Assembly (NCBI GenBank): GCA_026168805.1
Contig: JAPFDS010000036.1
Span: 1-64,000, forward strand
Direction of reading: 5' to 3'
Length of the DNA: 64,000 bases
Source of the DNA: Caryophanales bacterium
Lineage (GTDB): Bacteria; Bacillota; Bacilli; Bacillales; Amphibacillaceae
Shown here: piece by piece, positions 44,066 to 53,078 of the stretch
How the letters are laid out: each line of letters starts with the position of its first letter
Numbering within the stretch: the stretch's first letter is position 1
Translations under genes and position numbers: made by a program
The notes under the pieces: model-generated
The model's input: the letters and a program-made list of their open reading frames with translations, nothing else
The model's database searches: none
Told to the model about the DNA's origin: nothing

Positions 44066-44635
44066 ATGAATATTGCCGTATTGAAAGATAAATTTTCTGA
44101 ACTGACGGAATTTATTTATTTTGATCAGTCCCAATCTCTTCGTGAAAAAACAACATCACCAGACAGACTCCAACAATTTATTGATGAAGCGAAGGAATTA
44201 TCTGAGGGAAGCAATACAAACAATCGTTATATGTTATACGGGATGATTGGTAATTTGTTACGTATTTTGGAGAAACCAGAGGAAGCGATTTACTACTTAA
44301 CGTGGTGTCTTGAGCATGCAGCAAACGAACATAATCATACACGTGAAATTGTCTCAAGTATTCGACTTGGGGAAGCTTATAAGTACAACGCTCAGTATGA
44401 AAGGGCTTTCAATTTCTTTGACAAAGCTTTATACTTATGTGAGACATATAAGATAGACAATTATGAAGACTTCGCTTTGCAACATAAGGGGAAATGCCTC
44501 ATGGAATTAGAGAAATTCTCAGAAGCGGAAGACTGTTTCCAGCGGGCTTTAGGGATTCGAAAAAAGAAGGGAAACCAGTCTTTAATTGACTCGACGCAGC
44601 AAGCAATTGATCTAGTTAAAGAGCTTCGCAATTAA
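44066..44635 (+). CDS. Tetratricopeptide repeat protein
   Basis: A 189-residue helical protein with about three TPR units in its C-terminal two thirds: YMLYGMIGNLLRILEKPEEA, IRLGEAYKYNAQYERAFNFFDKALYL and QHKGKCLMELEKFSEAEDCFQRALGI. No signal or membrane segment, so it is a cytoplasmic interaction protein. It lies 21 bp before the ABC permease gene and may be cotranscribed. Ribosome binding site AAAGGAT. Partner unknown. Confidence 0.82.
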   Translation: MNIAVLKDKFSELTEFIYFDQSQSLREKTTSPDRLQQFIDEAKELSEGSNTNNRYMLYGMIGNLLRILEKPEEAIYYLTWCLEHAANEHNHTREIVSSIRLGEAYKYNAQYERAFNFFDKALYLCETYKIDNYEDFALQHKGKCLMELEKFSEAEDCFQRALGIRKKKGNQSLIDSTQQAIDLVKELRN

Positions 44636-44656
44636 ATGAGGATAGGGGGATAACGA

Positions 44657-45420
44657 GTGTATGAAAAAGGTGTTTTAACGATATTAAGAAGCTATGAATA
44701 TTTTAAACTATTTAATAAACAAGTTTTTTTAACAAATTCGCTTACATATGGTCTCTGGCAGTACCAATTGTATTTCTCATTTTAAATAGTATGGATGGAG
44801 AAATGGTTGCCTCATATGATTCCTTTTCCCATGCAGTTATCTTTTTTTGGAGTTATATGATTTTAATTACTGCAGCTGATGGTATAGGAATGGGTTTGTT
44901 ATCAATGCGAGATTCAAATTTTTTAAAAATGTACACGTATATTAGTGGAAGTAAATTTCCAATTGTTTTTGGAAAAATTCTTTCTCAACTGTTTTTCCTT
45001 TGGGTGAATATGGTTATTTTACTCCTGTTTAGTGCAATCATACATCAGCAACCTGTCACCAGCTTACTTCTTACAAGTATATTAATTCTAATTCCTATAG
45101 CTATTCCAATGTATTTTTTATTTGTTATTCCAGCTATTTTACGAGTGAGAGCAACTAGTTTAGGGCCGCTCCTAACATTAGGTGTAATATTACTTGTGAA
45201 TTTTTCGAATGTTCACATGAGTACTGGAACGGCACTTGATTATGTAGTTTATTTAAATCCCGCTACTGTTATTGTTACTTTATCTAAATCAGTGCATACA
45301 TTTTTGGTGGATGCAACAATCGATATTGTTTGGGCTTCACTCATTGTACTCATTATTTACTTTGTTATCGGAATAATTAGTTATCAAAGACTGGATATTA
45401 TCTCGAGGGAGGCAAGATAG
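44657..45420 (+). pseudogene. ABC transporter permease with a 1-bp frameshift
   Basis: From GTG 44657 (AGGGGGA 6 nt upstream) the frame gives a plausible cytoplasmic N-terminus, VLTILRSYEYFKLFNKQVF, but stops at about 44784. From about 44758 the next frame carries on as AVPIVFLILNSMDGEMV and runs through six hydrophobic segments to 45420. One missing G after TGG (44756-44758) would restore a continuous ...YGLWAVPIV... protein of about 254 residues. The ATG at 44791 is inside the first membrane helix and has no ribosome binding site. It belongs to the ATPase gene at 45424. Either a recent mutation or a sequencing error. Confidence 0.7.
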
Positions 45421-45423
45421 AGA

Positions 45424-46140
45424 GTGATATTGAATCAGATTAACTTTTCGTATAAGAAACAAAAAGAGGCTCTATTGAGAGATGTCCGTTTACATTTAAA
45501 GAAGGAAAAGATGAATGTCATTATTGGCCCAAATGGTGCAGGGAAGACAACACTTTTAGATATTATTAGTGGCCTTCATGACGTTGAAGATTTTACAGAA
45601 CCTTTTAAAAGAAGTGAAATTGTCTATCAACTTCAAGGAATATATATGCCCCATATGTTAAGGGGAAAAGATCTCGTGCGCCTCATTTTGAAAACGGATG
45701 CGCCTACCAGATCTTTTGCTGCGTTAACAGAACAATTTACACAAAAGTTAGCGCCTAGAGAGAAACAAAGACTAGATAAATTATGGGACGTGAGATACGG
45801 GGATATGTCAGTAGGAGAACGTCGCTGGATTATTATCCGATCGGTTACGGAACTCGATCGAAAGTTGTACGTGTTTGATGAACCAACGGCAGGAGTTGAT
45901 CCTGCATCACGTCCTTTTATTATCGAAGCTCTAGAGGGCTTGACAAAGAAAAGAGATGCGTATGTAATCATGTCTACACATATTTTACATGAGTTAGCCC
46001 ATGTCGATTGTCAGATTAACTTTTTGCATGAAGGGGAAATTGCATTCCAAGGGGATTATGCGTCTTTTTTAGAAGAAAACAATTCAGAAAATCCGGATGT
46101 TGCCTTTCAAAATTTTATCGAACTAAATACTCTCCTCTAA
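45424..46140 (+). CDS. ABC transporter ATPase (exporter type)
   Basis: A 238-residue ATPase. Walker A GPNGAGKTT, a signature that departs from LSGGQ (YGDMSVGERRW), Walker B KLYVFDEPTAGVDP, H-loop in MSTHILHE. The start is GTG at 45424, four bases after the permease stop and preceded by GGGAGG. It is the partner of the frameshifted permease. Substrate unknown. Confidence 0.85.
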   Translation: MILNQINFSYKKQKEALLRDVRLHLKKEKMNVIIGPNGAGKTTLLDIISGLHDVEDFTEPFKRSEIVYQLQGIYMPHMLRGKDLVRLILKTDAPTRSFAALTEQFTQKLAPREKQRLDKLWDVRYGDMSVGERRWIIIRSVTELDRKLYVFDEPTAGVDPASRPFIIEALEGLTKKRDAYVIMSTHILHELAHVDCQINFLHEGEIAFQGDYASFLEENNSENPDVAFQNFIELNTLL

Positions 46141-46160
46141 ACAAAATAGAGGAGAAGTAT
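46132..46160. terminator. Hairpin between convergent genes
   Basis: CTCCTCTA (46132-46139) and TAGAGGAG (46147-46154) form an 8-bp stem spanning the ATPase stop codon. No strong T-run follows on the plus strand, so efficiency is doubtful. Confidence 0.45.
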
Positions 46161-46162
46161 TG

Positions 46163-46477
46163 TTATGAAACTGCTTTTAGTCCAACAACACCAATGACGA
46201 TAATGATTACACTTATAAATCGTTGAGCGCTTTTTGTTTCACCGAATATAAACATATTAATGAGTACTGCTCCTGCTGTTCCAATTCCAATCCATACCGC
46301 GTAGGACACACTTACTTGTAAGTAATTGAATGATTGGTATAAACAAAAGAAGGAGAGAGCGAATCCGCCAAAATAAAGAGCAGCATGAGGTACGCTTTTT
46401 TTATCGCTATACATTTTAAGCCCCATGACTCCAGCGATTTCGCTAATGGATGCTAAACATACAAATAACCAACCCAT
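46163..46477 (-). CDS. SMR-family multidrug efflux subunit (second of pair)
   Basis: A 104-residue four-helix protein of the small multidrug resistance family. GWLFVCLASISEIAGVMGLK has the essential membrane Glu (SEIAG), and YAVWIGIGTAGAVLINMFIFGE is the SMR helix 3-4 signature. The start at 46477 lies one base after the upstream SMR stop; AAGGAAGGG inside that gene serves as ribosome binding site. Paired SMR genes such as ykkCD or ebrAB act as heterodimers. Confidence 0.9.
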   Translation of the reverse strand: MGWLFVCLASISEIAGVMGLKMYSDKKSVPHAALYFGGFALSFFCLYQSFNYLQVSVSYAVWIGIGTAGAVLINMFIFGETKSAQRFISVIIIVIGVVGLKAVS

Positions 46478-46478
46478 C

Positions 46479-46823
46479 TTACATCCCTTCCTTTGTGCTT
46501 GATTCTTCCTGATCATCTGCAATCTTTAACCAAATGACTCCGATGACGAGTAGTGCAATAAAGAATATTTTCGCAAAGCTAATTGGTTGTCCAAAAAAGA
46601 AAATATCCATACAGGCGGTTCCGACTGTACCTACTGCTGCAAAAATCGCATATACTGTTCCTGTTGGTAAATGTTCACATGCTTTTGTTAAAAAGTGAAA
46701 GTCGATAAAAATAAATATAATAATTGGAATCCAGTGCCACCATACGGAGGCGACATTAAATCCGAAAATCCAAACAAGCTCAAAGAAACTTGTTAAAGCT
46801 ACGTAAATCCATGGATTTCTCAT
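46479..46823 (-). CDS. SMR-family multidrug efflux subunit (first of pair)
   Basis: A 114-residue SMR protein with the membrane Glu in TSFFELVWIFGFN and a helix 3-4 segment GTVYAIFAAVGTVGTACMDIFFFGQ. The longer C-terminal tail (DDQEESSTKEG) is typical of the larger subunit of SMR pairs. It is 22 bp after the TetR gene and coupled to the second subunit, so all three genes form one operon. Confidence 0.9.
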   Translation of the reverse strand: MRNPWIYVALTSFFELVWIFGFNVASVWWHWIPIIIFIFIDFHFLTKACEHLPTGTVYAIFAAVGTVGTACMDIFFFGQPISFAKIFFIALLVIGVIWLKIADDQEESSTKEGM

Positions 46824-46845
46824 GTTGTTCTTCCTTTCTTGATGG

Positions 46846-47424
46846 TTACCCGTTGGCTTCTAGGGCGTTCAGTAAAAATGGAATAATTGCCTCTTGTTTG
46901 TTTTGAGCCATTTTTTCATCTGTTTCATCGTATAAGTATGCTTGTTCTGCTGAAGACTCGATGAGACCGATAAGCAGTTTAGCTGATTCCTCGTTGATTG
47001 CTTCAATGCTTCCTTGTTGAGCTGCCTTTCGCAAGAGGGCGTCAACCCAGTTGTATAAAGGTTCATAAATCGATTCCCAATTTCTCAAGTGTTCGGTTGA
47101 AGCTATTCCAGCATATACGAGGGCTTGGATGCGCTCATACTTTTTAGTAAATATAAAAATCGTTTGGACGATTTGTTTGATTTGTTCTGTGAAACTCGCT
47201 TCTTGGTTCACAGAATTGATGAGCTCTGCATGAATTTTTTCTACCATTACCTCTGCAATTGCAGGCATGACAGATAGTTTAGAAGGGAAATATAAATAAA
47301 ATGTTCCTTGAGCAATATTTGCTTGTTTCACGATATCTGCAATCTTTGTCTTTTCAAGACCTTTTTCGGTAAAAAGATCAATTGCTGCTTCAATAATATA
47401 TTCCCGTTTATTAATAGATATCAC
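46846..47424 (-). CDS. TetR-family repressor of the SMR efflux pair
   Basis: A 192-residue TetR protein: REYIIEAAIDLFTEKGLEKTKI and VKQANIAQGTFYLYFPSK form the DNA-binding domain. The frame is open to 47481, but the consensus promoter and operator lie at 47437-47481, so translation must begin downstream; GTG at 47424 is the first standard codon. An ATT eight codons... just downstream with AAAGGTGAT spaced 5 nt is an alternative. It probably represses itself and both SMR genes until a cationic drug binds. Confidence 0.85.
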   Translation of the reverse strand: MISINKREYIIEAAIDLFTEKGLEKTKIADIVKQANIAQGTFYLYFPSKLSVMPAIAEVMVEKIHAELINSVNQEASFTEQIKQIVQTIFIFTKKYERIQALVYAGIASTEHLRNWESIYEPLYNWVDALLRKAAQQGSIEAINEESAKLLIGLIESSAEQAYLYDETDEKMAQNKQEAIIPFLLNALEANG

Positions 47425-47436
47425 CTTTTTCTTTAC

Positions 47437-47453
47437 TGACTGAATATCAGTCA
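47437..47453. promoter_or_regulatory. TetR operator at the SMR operon promoter
   Basis: TGACTGA-ATA-TCAGTCA is a perfect 7-bp inverted repeat with a 3-nt spacer, covering the transcription start and touching the -10 box. This is a classic TetR-family operator form. Confidence 0.75.
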
Positions 47454-47481
47454 TTATAAATGGAATACATGTAGTTGTCAA
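47453..47481 (-). promoter_or_regulatory. Consensus sigma-A promoter of TetR-SMR operon
   Basis: On the minus strand TTGACA (47481-47476) and TATAAT (47458-47453) are both perfect, spaced by the ideal 17 nt. Confidence 0.9.
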
Positions 47482-47504
47482 TATAGTAGAAAATACTTAT
47501 TTCA

Positions 47505-47535
47505 ATAAAAAAAGCCGCTATTTTCTGCGGCTTTT
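47505..47535 (-). terminator. Terminator of pstSCAB
   Basis: GCGGCTTTT (47527-47535) and AAAAGCCGC (47510-47518) pair around an 8-nt loop; a run of T follows on the minus strand. Confidence 0.85.
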
Positions 47536-47544
47536 ACAAGTTAT

Positions 47545-48360
47545 TTAACCAAATCGGCCGTTGATATAATCTTCTGTTCGCTGGTCGGTAGGCTGTGTGA
47601 AGATACGGTTGGTTTGATCATACTCGATGATTTCGCCATTTAGGAAGAATGCTGTTTTATCAGAGATGCGTGCTGCTTGTTGCATATTATGAGTGACGAT
47701 AACAATGGAATAATCCTTCTTAAGTTCTTTAATCAATTCTTCAATTTGACGGGTCGAGTTCGGATCGAGGGCAGATGTCGGTTCATCCATTAAAATGACG
47801 TCAGGTTCAATAGCTAGACAACGAGCGATACAAAGCCGTTGTTGTTGGCCACCTGAAAGCTCATGGGCGCTCTGATGAAGTCGGTCTTTCACTTCATCCC
47901 ATAAATAGGCTTGTCGCAAGCTGTTTTCAACAATAGAGTTGAGGATTTCCTTGTTGCGAATGCCATGAATTTTCGGTCCGTATGCAATATTTCCATAGAT
48001 CGATTTAGGAAATGGATTTGGCTTTTGAAACACCATCCCTACGCGTGTTCTTAATTCTTCTACACTAAACGATTCATGTAAAATATCTGTTTTGTTATAC
48101 GTTATTTCCCCTGAGATGCGAACGCCTGGAACGAGTTCAACCATGCGATTTAAGGTTTTAAGAAAAGTTGATTTCCCACAGCCAGATGGCCCAATAATTG
48201 CCGTTACTTCTTTATAACCGATGGAGAGGTCAATATTTTTTAAAGCATGTACTTGACCGTACCAGAGATTCAATTTCTCTGTTTGATAAACGGCTTGTTG
48301 TTGAGTATTAAAATTTACTACTGATAATTTTTGTGTGTTATTTTGTACGACAGTACTCAT
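47545..48360 (-). CDS. pstB: Phosphate ABC transporter ATPase
   Basis: A 271-residue ATPase driving high-affinity phosphate import. Walker [10 protein letters not shown], the PstB-specific [24 protein letters not shown], signature ELSGGQQQR, Walker [14 protein letters not shown], and [13 protein letters not shown]. The first 25 residues are an extra polar segment before the core LNLWYGQ. Last gene of pstSCAB; no phoU follows, only a terminator. The start at 48360 has AAAGGAG upstream. Confidence 0.95.
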   Translation of the reverse strand: MSTVVQNNTQKLSVVNFNTQQQAVYQTEKLNLWYGQVHALKNIDLSIGYKEVTAIIGPSGCGKSTFLKTLNRMVELVPGVRISGEITYNKTDILHESFSVEELRTRVGMVFQKPNPFPKSIYGNIAYGPKIHGIRNKEILNSIVENSLRQAYLWDEVKDRLHQSAHELSGGQQQRLCIARCLAIEPDVILMDEPTSALDPNSTRQIEELIKELKKDYSIVIVTHNMQQAARISDKTAFFLNGEIIEYDQTNRIFTQPTDQRTEDYINGRFG

Positions 48361-48374
48361 ACACCTTCACTCCT

Positions 48375-49259
48375 TTAATATTTTTTTTGAAATTTATTTC
48401 GAATCAGAATGGCAGTTGCATTTAAAACAAATAAACAAACGAGTAGTGTCACAATTGTTGCAGCAGCTAGGTTTGCATATTCTGCTACAAGGGATGAATC
48501 AAGTGTCCAATAGTAAATTTGCATGGGAAGGACTGTAAACGTATCGAAAATACCGCCCGGAAACGGAATCAATAAAGCTGGAATACCGAGTACGACAAGA
48601 GGGGCTGTTTCACCAATAGCGCGTGATAATGCTAAAATAGCTCCTGTCAGTATCCCTGGTAGTGCTGCTGGTAAGATGATCCTTCTAATCGTTTGCCATT
48701 TCGTTGCACCGAGTCCGTAAGAGGCTTCACTTAAATGGTCTGGTACTGCACGAATCGCCTCCTGGCTAGCTACAACAACAATAGGTAATACGAGTAGAGA
48801 CATGGTTAATCCACCAGCTAAGACAATGTTTCCAAAATCAAGTAACCGAACAAACAGTGTTAATCCTAAGATTCCATATACAATCGAAGGAACTCCTGCT
48901 AAATTTGCAATGTTTGTTTGAATGATGGATTTCACTTTGCTATTCTTCACATACAGTTCGACATAAATGGCTGTGCTGACACCAATGATCATAGTGACAG
49001 GTGCAACAACGACCATTAACCAAAGTGTACCAAGAATTGCTCCCATAATTCCCGCACGATCGACTTGAGTGGATAGTTTACCAGTCAGGAAGTCTAGATC
49101 TATCCAACCAATCCCTTGACTAATGATTCGAACGATTAATATGAAGAGGACGACTACACCGAATAGTGTAGAAAGAAAGAACATCCCTTTCGCAAGCTTA
49201 TTTTTTAATCTGCGTGTATTTGTTTTTTTCATGACGACCGTTTGATCGATATAATTCAT
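48375..49259 (-). CDS. pstA: Phosphate ABC transporter permease PstA
   Basis: A 294-residue permease with six helices after a polar N-terminus. The binding-protein-dependent contact loop is EASYGLGATKWQTIRRIILPAALPGILTG, and SRAIGETAPLVVLG is the PstA signature. The ATG directly abuts the pstC stop codon; GGGAGG lies 8 nt upstream. 14 bp separate it from pstB. Confidence 0.95.
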   Translation of the reverse strand: MNYIDQTVVMKKTNTRRLKNKLAKGMFFLSTLFGVVVLFILIVRIISQGIGWIDLDFLTGKLSTQVDRAGIMGAILGTLWLMVVVAPVTMIIGVSTAIYVELYVKNSKVKSIIQTNIANLAGVPSIVYGILGLTLFVRLLDFGNIVLAGGLTMSLLVLPIVVVASQEAIRAVPDHLSEASYGLGATKWQTIRRIILPAALPGILTGAILALSRAIGETAPLVVLGIPALLIPFPGGIFDTFTVLPMQIYYWTLDSSLVAEYANLAAATIVTLLVCLFVLNATAILIRNKFQKKY

Positions 49260-50201
49260 TTAATATTCCTCCCTAAATCGACGAGAGATATAGCGAGCAA
49301 ATAAATTCATAAGCAAGGTAAAGGCAAATAGTGTTAATGCTACAGCATACAGGCTGTAATATATAGTGGATCCAGCTGGTGCATCTCCACTCGTAACTTC
49401 AACAATATACGCTGTCATCGTCTGCATGGACTGTGTAATGTCAAATGTGAGTTGTTTGGAACTTCCACTCGCGATCGTTACAATCATAGTTTCGCCAATT
49501 GCTCGAGAAATGGCTAAGACGAAGGAAGAGATAATCCCCGATAATGCTGCTGGAATAATTACTTTTAAAGTGACTTCTAATTTAGTTGCCCCAAGAGCTA
49601 ATGCACCTTCACGCATTGATTGAGGAACCGAATGCATAGCGTCTTCTGACAAAGAAGCAATCATTGGAATAATCATAATCCCCATCACAATACCAGGACT
49701 CAGAATATTTGTTGTCTCAAGTCCTGGTATCATTCCTTTTAAAAGGGGCGTAACAAATGTAAAGGCGAAAAATCCATAGACAATTGTTGGAATACCTGCA
49801 AGTACTTCAAGCACTGGTTTCAGCATTTTTCTTAATCGATCTGAAGCATATTCACTTAAAAAGATTGCTGACATTAAGCCGATTGGAGCTGCAACAATCA
49901 TTGCTATAAAACTGGATGTAATCGTACCAATGATGAGTGGCAAAATCCCAAATTCAGGATGTTGACTTAATGGCTTCAGTTCCGTACCCGTAAAAAAATC
50001 AAGGAAAGGAACTTGTTTGAAGAACTCCAACGTTTCAGCCAGCAACGTAAAAATGATTAAACCTGTTGTTAGGATGGAGATGGCTGTTAATCCTTTTAGT
50101 ACAAGTGGAATTAGTTTCTCCATCGCTTTAAAGAACTGTTTTGATTTACTTTGTTGATTGATCAATGCTCGGACATTTACATCTTTATTGCTTACTTTCA
50201 T
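49260..50201 (-). CDS. pstC: Phosphate ABC transporter permease PstC
   Basis: About 313 residues. The N-terminal segment LIPLVLKGLTAISILTTGLIIFTL and the PstC contact loop REGALALGATKLEVTLKVIIPAALSGI are visible, followed by SRAIGETMIVTIASG. The ATG at 50201 is preferred to the GTG at 50213, since AAAGGAG ends inside that GTG. It is 30 bp after pstS. Confidence 0.94.
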   Translation of the reverse strand: MKVSNKDVNVRALINQQSKSKQFFKAMEKLIPLVLKGLTAISILTTGLIIFTLLAETLEFFKQVPFLDFFTGTELKPLSQHPEFGILPLIIGTITSSFIAMIVAAPIGLMSAIFLSEYASDRLRKMLKPVLEVLAGIPTIVYGFFAFTFVTPLLKGMIPGLETTNILSPGIVMGIMIIPMIASLSEDAMHSVPQSMREGALALGATKLEVTLKVIIPAALSGIISSFVLAISRAIGETMIVTIASGSSKQLTFDITQSMQTMTAYIVEVTSGDAPAGSTIYYSLYAVALTLFAFTLLMNLFARYISRRFREEY

Positions 50202-50231
50202 TGCAAGAAGCACTCCTTTTGGGTAAGTTCC

Positions 50232-51203
50232 TTACTTCAATTCCTCTAAAAACTTAACATATTCGGCTACTTCCTCTTCCGGTAATGGTGCAAATCCTGT
50301 TTCACTCGCAAATTCATTGATATGATTGGCCACAAATAGCGCAAAATCGAGTACTTGTTGTTTTTCTTTTGCAAGTTGGACATTTAAATACGTGAACACA
50401 GGTCGTGTAAAGGGTGCATAATCGCCATCCTCAGCAATTGTGTCAAGGGATGGTTCCACAGGCCCTTCCCCGAAGTCAATACTGACAGCTTGTAATGCAT
50501 CTTGATTGCTTTCATAGTATCCATATCCGAAAAATGCAATTCCATTGATATCTTCAGAAATGAGGTTTACAAGGGTAGAATACTCTTGTTGCAGATTTGT
50601 CGTGCTTTTTAAGTCTGCTTCTTCTAGAATGTTTTCCCAAAAGAACTCGTATGTTCCATGATTTTCATTTGGACCATATGTTTGGATTTCCTCATCTGGA
50701 AAATCTGGATCAATATCTGACCATTTTGTGATTCCGCCATCTTCTTTAAAGATACGAATGATTTGTTCTTCCGTTAATTCTGAAGCCCAATCATTGTCAG
50801 GATGTACAACAAAAGTTAAACCGTCTAAAGCTACCTTTAACTCTTTTGTTTCGATGTTAAGATCGGTTGCAATGTCTGCTTCTTCATCCTTTATTTCACG
50901 CGAAGCATTGTTAAAATCAGTTCCATTTTCGACAAGAAACTTTTTAAACCCTGCACTTGTGCCTGCCCTACTTACTTCGACGGATACATTTTCTTGTTCA
51001 TGTACCATATATTCTTCAGCAAGTTTCGCCATTAAAGGATACACTGTTCCAGATCCATCAATAACGACCTTGCCATCTAGTTCAGTAGATGCACTGTCTT
51101 CTTCTTCTTCTTCACTCGCTTTACTAGAATCAGAGTTACATGCCGTTCCAATGAGTGCAACAATTCCTAAGACGAAGACGAATAAAAGATTTTTGAGTTT
51201 CAT
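50232..51203 (-). CDS. pstS: Phosphate-binding lipoprotein PstS
   Basis: A 323-residue lipoprotein with lipobox IGTAC, then an acidic linker, then the phosphate-binding fold. DGSGTVYPLMAKLAEEY and VSRAGTSAGFKKF supply the Ser/Thr/Arg contacts; VENGTDFNNASREIKDEE holds the Asp/Arg region. First gene of the operon, preceded by Pho-box-like TTTACA repeats. Ribosome binding site AGGGGG. Confidence 0.95.
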   Translation of the reverse strand: MKLKNLLFVFVLGIVALIGTACNSDSSKASEEEEEDSASTELDGKVVIDGSGTVYPLMAKLAEEYMVHEQENVSVEVSRAGTSAGFKKFLVENGTDFNNASREIKDEEADIATDLNIETKELKVALDGLTFVVHPDNDWASELTEEQIIRIFKEDGGITKWSDIDPDFPDEEIQTYGPNENHGTYEFFWENILEEADLKSTTNLQQEYSTLVNLISEDINGIAFFGYGYYESNQDALQAVSIDFGEGPVEPSLDTIAEDGDYAPFTRPVFTYLNVQLAKEKQQVLDFALFVANHINEFASETGFAPLPEEEVAEYVKFLEELK

Positions 51204-51277
51204 TATTTTTCCCCCTAAGATGATTTATCTTTCACTTCTAATAGTAAAGAGTAGTTGTTGAGTACGTATCAATTCGA

Positions 51278-51326
51278 TGTAAAAGAATTGTAAATGCGCA
51301 CGTGCATATGTAAAGATTCGTTTACA
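51278..51326. promoter_or_regulatory. Pho-box-like repeats between pstS and a response regulator
   Basis: TGTAAA occurs at 51278, 51289 and 51309 (TTTACA toward pstS), the first two in the 11-bp phase of PhoP boxes, and TTTACA at 51321 points toward the regulator gene. The PhoP consensus TTWACA with 5-nt spacers is known from Bacillus; here only one pair has exact phasing. Confidence 0.55.
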
Positions 51327-51419
51327 AATGGCTACTTACGTTCACATAAAAGGAGGTCTACTGTAGAATTAAATGTATTGAAAGAAATAAATGTGTTCGA
51401 ACGAAAAGGGGTCAAACAA

Positions 51420-52115
51420 ATGAATAAAAAGATTCTAATTGTTGAAGATGAGAAGTCCATCGTGACGTTGTTGACTTTCAATATTGAAAAAGCAGGATTT
51501 AGTACAGATGTAGCCTATGACGGGGCTGAAGCAGTAAAAAAAGCAGAGGAAACAGCGTACGATTTAATTGTCTTAGATATTATGATTCCTGAAATCGATG
51601 GGTTAGATGTATGTAAACATTTGCGTATGAATAAAATCGACACACCAATTTTAATGGTGACGGCGAGGGATGATGAATTTGATCGGGTGTTAGGATTGGA
51701 ACTAGGAGCCGATGATTATTTAACAAAGCCGTTCAGTCCTAGGGAGCTCGTGGCTCGAATAAAAGCAATTTTACGAAGAACAAACAAGGTAGAAGAAATA
51801 GAATATGAGACATTGAACATTGGTCATTTAACAATCCTTACAGATAAATATGAAGCGGTACTAGGCGGGAAAACAATTACATTTACTCGAAAGGAATTTG
51901 AACTATTATTTTATCTCGCCAAACATAAAGGGTTGGTGTTATCTAGAGACCAATTGTTAGGTGAAGTATGGGATTATGATTTTTCAGGTGGCACTAGAAT
52001 AGTAGATGTTCATATTAGTCGTTTGCGCGAAAAAATTGAAACAGATACAAAAAACCCAACATATATTAAAACGATTCATGGTCTTGGATACAAAATGGAA
52101 GAACCGAACGTTTAA
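51420..52115 (+). CDS. PhoP-like OmpR-family response regulator without adjacent kinase
   Basis: A 231-residue regulator. The receiver domain has the acidic pair E9-D10, phosphoacceptor D53 (LIVLDIMIPE), Thr in VTARDDE and Lys in LTKPFSPREL; the C-terminal winged helix ends VDVHISRLREKIETD and TIHGLGYKME, as in PhoP. Divergent from pstSCAB with Pho-box-like sites between, so it should control phosphate uptake. A terminator follows 22 bp after the stop; the usual PhoR/PnpS sensor kinase gene is missing. The ATG at 51420 follows AAAAGGGG; the frame is open farther up but without a site. Confidence 0.92.
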   Translation: MNKKILIVEDEKSIVTLLTFNIEKAGFSTDVAYDGAEAVKKAEETAYDLIVLDIMIPEIDGLDVCKHLRMNKIDTPILMVTARDDEFDRVLGLELGADDYLTKPFSPRELVARIKAILRRTNKVEEIEYETLNIGHLTILTDKYEAVLGGKTITFTRKEFELLFYLAKHKGLVLSRDQLLGEVWDYDFSGGTRIVDVHISRLREKIETDTKNPTYIKTIHGLGYKMEEPNV

Positions 52116-52137
52116 TTGGAAGACAAGCATAGGAATA

Positions 52138-52180
52138 AAAAATGTCGACATCCATAACCGGATCTCGACATTTTTGTTTT
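52138..52180. terminator. Bidirectional terminator after the response regulator
   Basis: AAAAATGTCGA (52138-52148) pairs with TCGACATTTTT (52165-52175), followed by GTTTT. It ends the regulator transcript and also lies at the end of hom-thrCB. Confidence 0.85.
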
Positions 52181-53078
52181 ATTCAACATGCACGCGCACT
52201 CCGTTTTCATCAATCGAGTGCATAGCTACTTCATACGTGGGAAGTAGCTTTTGTAATGCATCTGCGATTTGTTGCTGATGCTGTCTATTTGAAAAAGAAA
52301 TCATCGTTGGGCCAGCGCCGCTAATGACAGTTCCGTATGCGCCTAGTTCTTTTGCTGTTGTACGAATGAAGTCGTAGTTTGGAATGAGTTGGCTACGATA
52401 CGGTTCTTGGAACATATCCTCTTCCATTAGCGTTCCTGCCAGTTCATAATTGCCTTGAAGAAGGGCTGCCACCATGACATTACTAATGCTACTTGCGTGT
52501 GCTGCATTCTCTCTTGTGTAAGAGGTTGGAAGAGCACCGCGGGCTTCATCTGTTCGTAGTTTTGTTTCAGGAATTGCAATGACCATTTGCAAATCCAATG
52601 AACGAATACGCTCATAGACTACTGTTGAATCTTTTAATGGTGTCGATAAGACAAGTCCCCCTAATAAAGCGGGGGCGACGTTGTCTGGATGGCCTTCAAA
52701 CTCAGTTGCAAGCGTTAGTTTTTCATCTTCTGAAAGAGATAAATGTGCTGTTTGGTTCGCAAGTTCAATGCCTGCAAGGATTGCTGAAGCACTGCTTCCA
52801 AGTCCTCGGGCTAGCGGGATATTACTATTGATCGTAACAGTACTAGGTGTCATTTGTTGGCCTTTTCGTTTAGCGACAGTACGTGCTACCCGGTACATTA
52901 AATGGTCTTCGTAATAAATAGTTGGAGGCAAATAGTCTCCTTCATGCTTAAATTCCCAGGAATGACTATTCTGTACAGTCAGGGTTAAGTAGCGATCTAG
53001 TGCTATTCCGGCACAGTCGAAACATGGTCCCATATTTGCTGATGTTGCTGGTACGACGATTTTGCACATGCCACTCAT
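52179..53078 (-). CDS. thrB: Homoserine kinase
   Basis: A 299-residue GHMP kinase that phosphorylates homoserine for threonine synthesis. N-terminus [20 protein letters not shown] and the ATP-binding [17 protein letters not shown] are diagnostic; [12 protein letters not shown] is the C-terminal GHMP motif. The ATG overlaps the thrC stop (ATGA), so it is translationally coupled. Third gene of hom-thrC-thrB. Confidence 0.96.
   Translation of the reverse strand: MSGMCKIVVPATSANMGPCFDCAGIALDRYLTLTVQNSHSWEFKHEGDYLPPTIYYEDHLMYRVARTVAKRKGQQMTPSTVTINSNIPLARGLGSSASAILAGIELANQTAHLSLSEDEKLTLATEFEGHPDNVAPALLGGLVLSTPLKDSTVVYERIRSLDLQMVIAIPETKLRTDEARGALPTSYTRENAAHASSISNVMVAALLQGNYELAGTLMEEDMFQEPYRSQLIPNYDFIRTTAKELGAYGTVISGAGPTMISFSNRQHQQQIADALQKLLPTYEVAMHSIDENGVRVHVE

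Noticed and set aside
44791..45420. ABC permease gene starting at ATG 44791 as an intact gene
   Set aside because: This start lies inside the first membrane helix and has no ribosome binding site; the upstream frame with a good start shows a frameshift instead.
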